DNA from: JAXDBW01 sp034678405
GTDB lineage: Bacteria; Patescibacteriota; Patescibacteriia; UBA10025; JAHIVO01
Assembly (NCBI GenBank): GCA_034678405.1
Contig: JAXDBW010000065.1
Span: 1 to 11,615, forward strand
Direction: 5' to 3'
Length of the DNA: 11,615 bases
Positions 11,433-11,615 of the stretch are shown here, in pieces; position 1 is the stretch's first letter, and each line of letters begins with the position of its first letter. Made by a program: the position numbers and the translations under genes. The notes under the pieces are model-generated. The model saw only the letters and a list, made by a program, of their open reading frames with translations, had not been told where the DNA came from and made no database searches.

Positions 11433-11615
11433 TTAAACATCCAAATTCTGTACCGACTTCGCATGCGTGGTGATAAAGGTCTTGCGCGGGGCGACGTCGT
11501 CACCCATCAGGATATCAAATACCTCATCTGACTTCTCGGCGTCCTCGACCGTCACCTGTTTCATGACACGTGTCTCAGGATCCATCGTCGTCTCCCAGAG
11601 CTGCGACGGGTTCAT
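11433..11615 (-). CDS. gyrB: DNA gyrase subunit B, C-terminal end (5' part beyond window)
   Basis: The last 60 codons of a type II topoisomerase B subunit enter from the right edge. They show NPSQLWETTMDPETR (2-16), the conserved segment after the Toprim domain, then VTVEDAEKSDEVFDILMGDD (21-40), and end APRKTFITTHAKSVQNLDV, the canonical GyrB tail. GyrB hydrolyses ATP to drive DNA supercoiling with GyrA. The methionine at the edge is internal, not the start. ParE shares parts of this segment, but the MGDD-x-x-PR-x-x-F-I ending and NLDV fit GyrB better. The hairpin at 11397-11428 follows the stop after four bases. Confidence 0.93.
   Translation of the reverse strand: MNPSQLWETTMDPETRVMKQVTVEDAEKSDEVFDILMGDDVAPRKTFITTHAKSVQNLDV

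Noticed and set aside
11223..11503. Minus-strand frames of 68 and 84 codons between gyrB and secE
   Set aside because: They run through perfect palindromes or overlap gyrB in another frame, have no ribosome site, and show no domain-like pattern.
1..11615. CRISPR array, insertion sequence or phage genes
   Set aside because: No regularly spaced direct repeats, transposase, integrase or structural phage motifs were seen; the dUTPase and kinase pair could recall phage but sits in a chromosomal ribosomal operon.

Overview
The window reads as a piece of a small bacterial chromosome, most likely from the Candidate Phyla Radiation (Patescibacteria). This is inferred from the style of the gene set: a short single-span SecE, several small membrane proteins without recognisable family, a cupin of a type common in these genomes, a DUF5671-like membrane protein, and many starts without a Shine-Dalgarno sequence. 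No 16S gene is present, so lineage is not proven.

Left part (1-2179, minus strand): a PaaK/CapK-like adenylate-forming enzyme followed at 15 bases by a multi-span membrane acyltransferase that runs off the window edge. Between this pair and the next gene lies a roughly 305-base transcription unit on the plus strand (about 2249-2556). It has a near-consensus sigma70-type promoter, no convincing ORF, dense hairpins, pairing ends, a possible kissing-loop contact and a strong intrinsic terminator. It matches no RNA family I can recognise and is the best candidate for something new here.

Middle part (2576-6650): a set of mostly single-gene units, many with their own promoter and terminator. They are a GIY-YIG domain protein, a small signal-peptide/membrane protein, a two-span membrane protein, a cupin, a four-span membrane protein, a 106-residue hypothetical protein, a secreted two-domain beta-rich protein, and a 35-residue hydrophobic micro-ORF with its own TTGACA-17-TATACT promoter and a terminator overlapping its stop.

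Right part (6649-11030, minus strand): one long apparent operon read from a promoter at 11037-11065: secE, nusG, rplK, a duplicated membrane protein with a CxxxC motif in each half, rplA, a dCMP deaminase, a P-loop (deoxy)nucleotide kinase-like protein and dUTPase. The last three form a plausible dUMP-supply and dUTP-clearing module attached to the classical secE-nusG-L11-L1 cluster. The C-terminus of gyrB enters from the right edge. It is separated from the secE promoter by about 370 gene-free bases holding two long perfect palindromes and a chain of hairpins.
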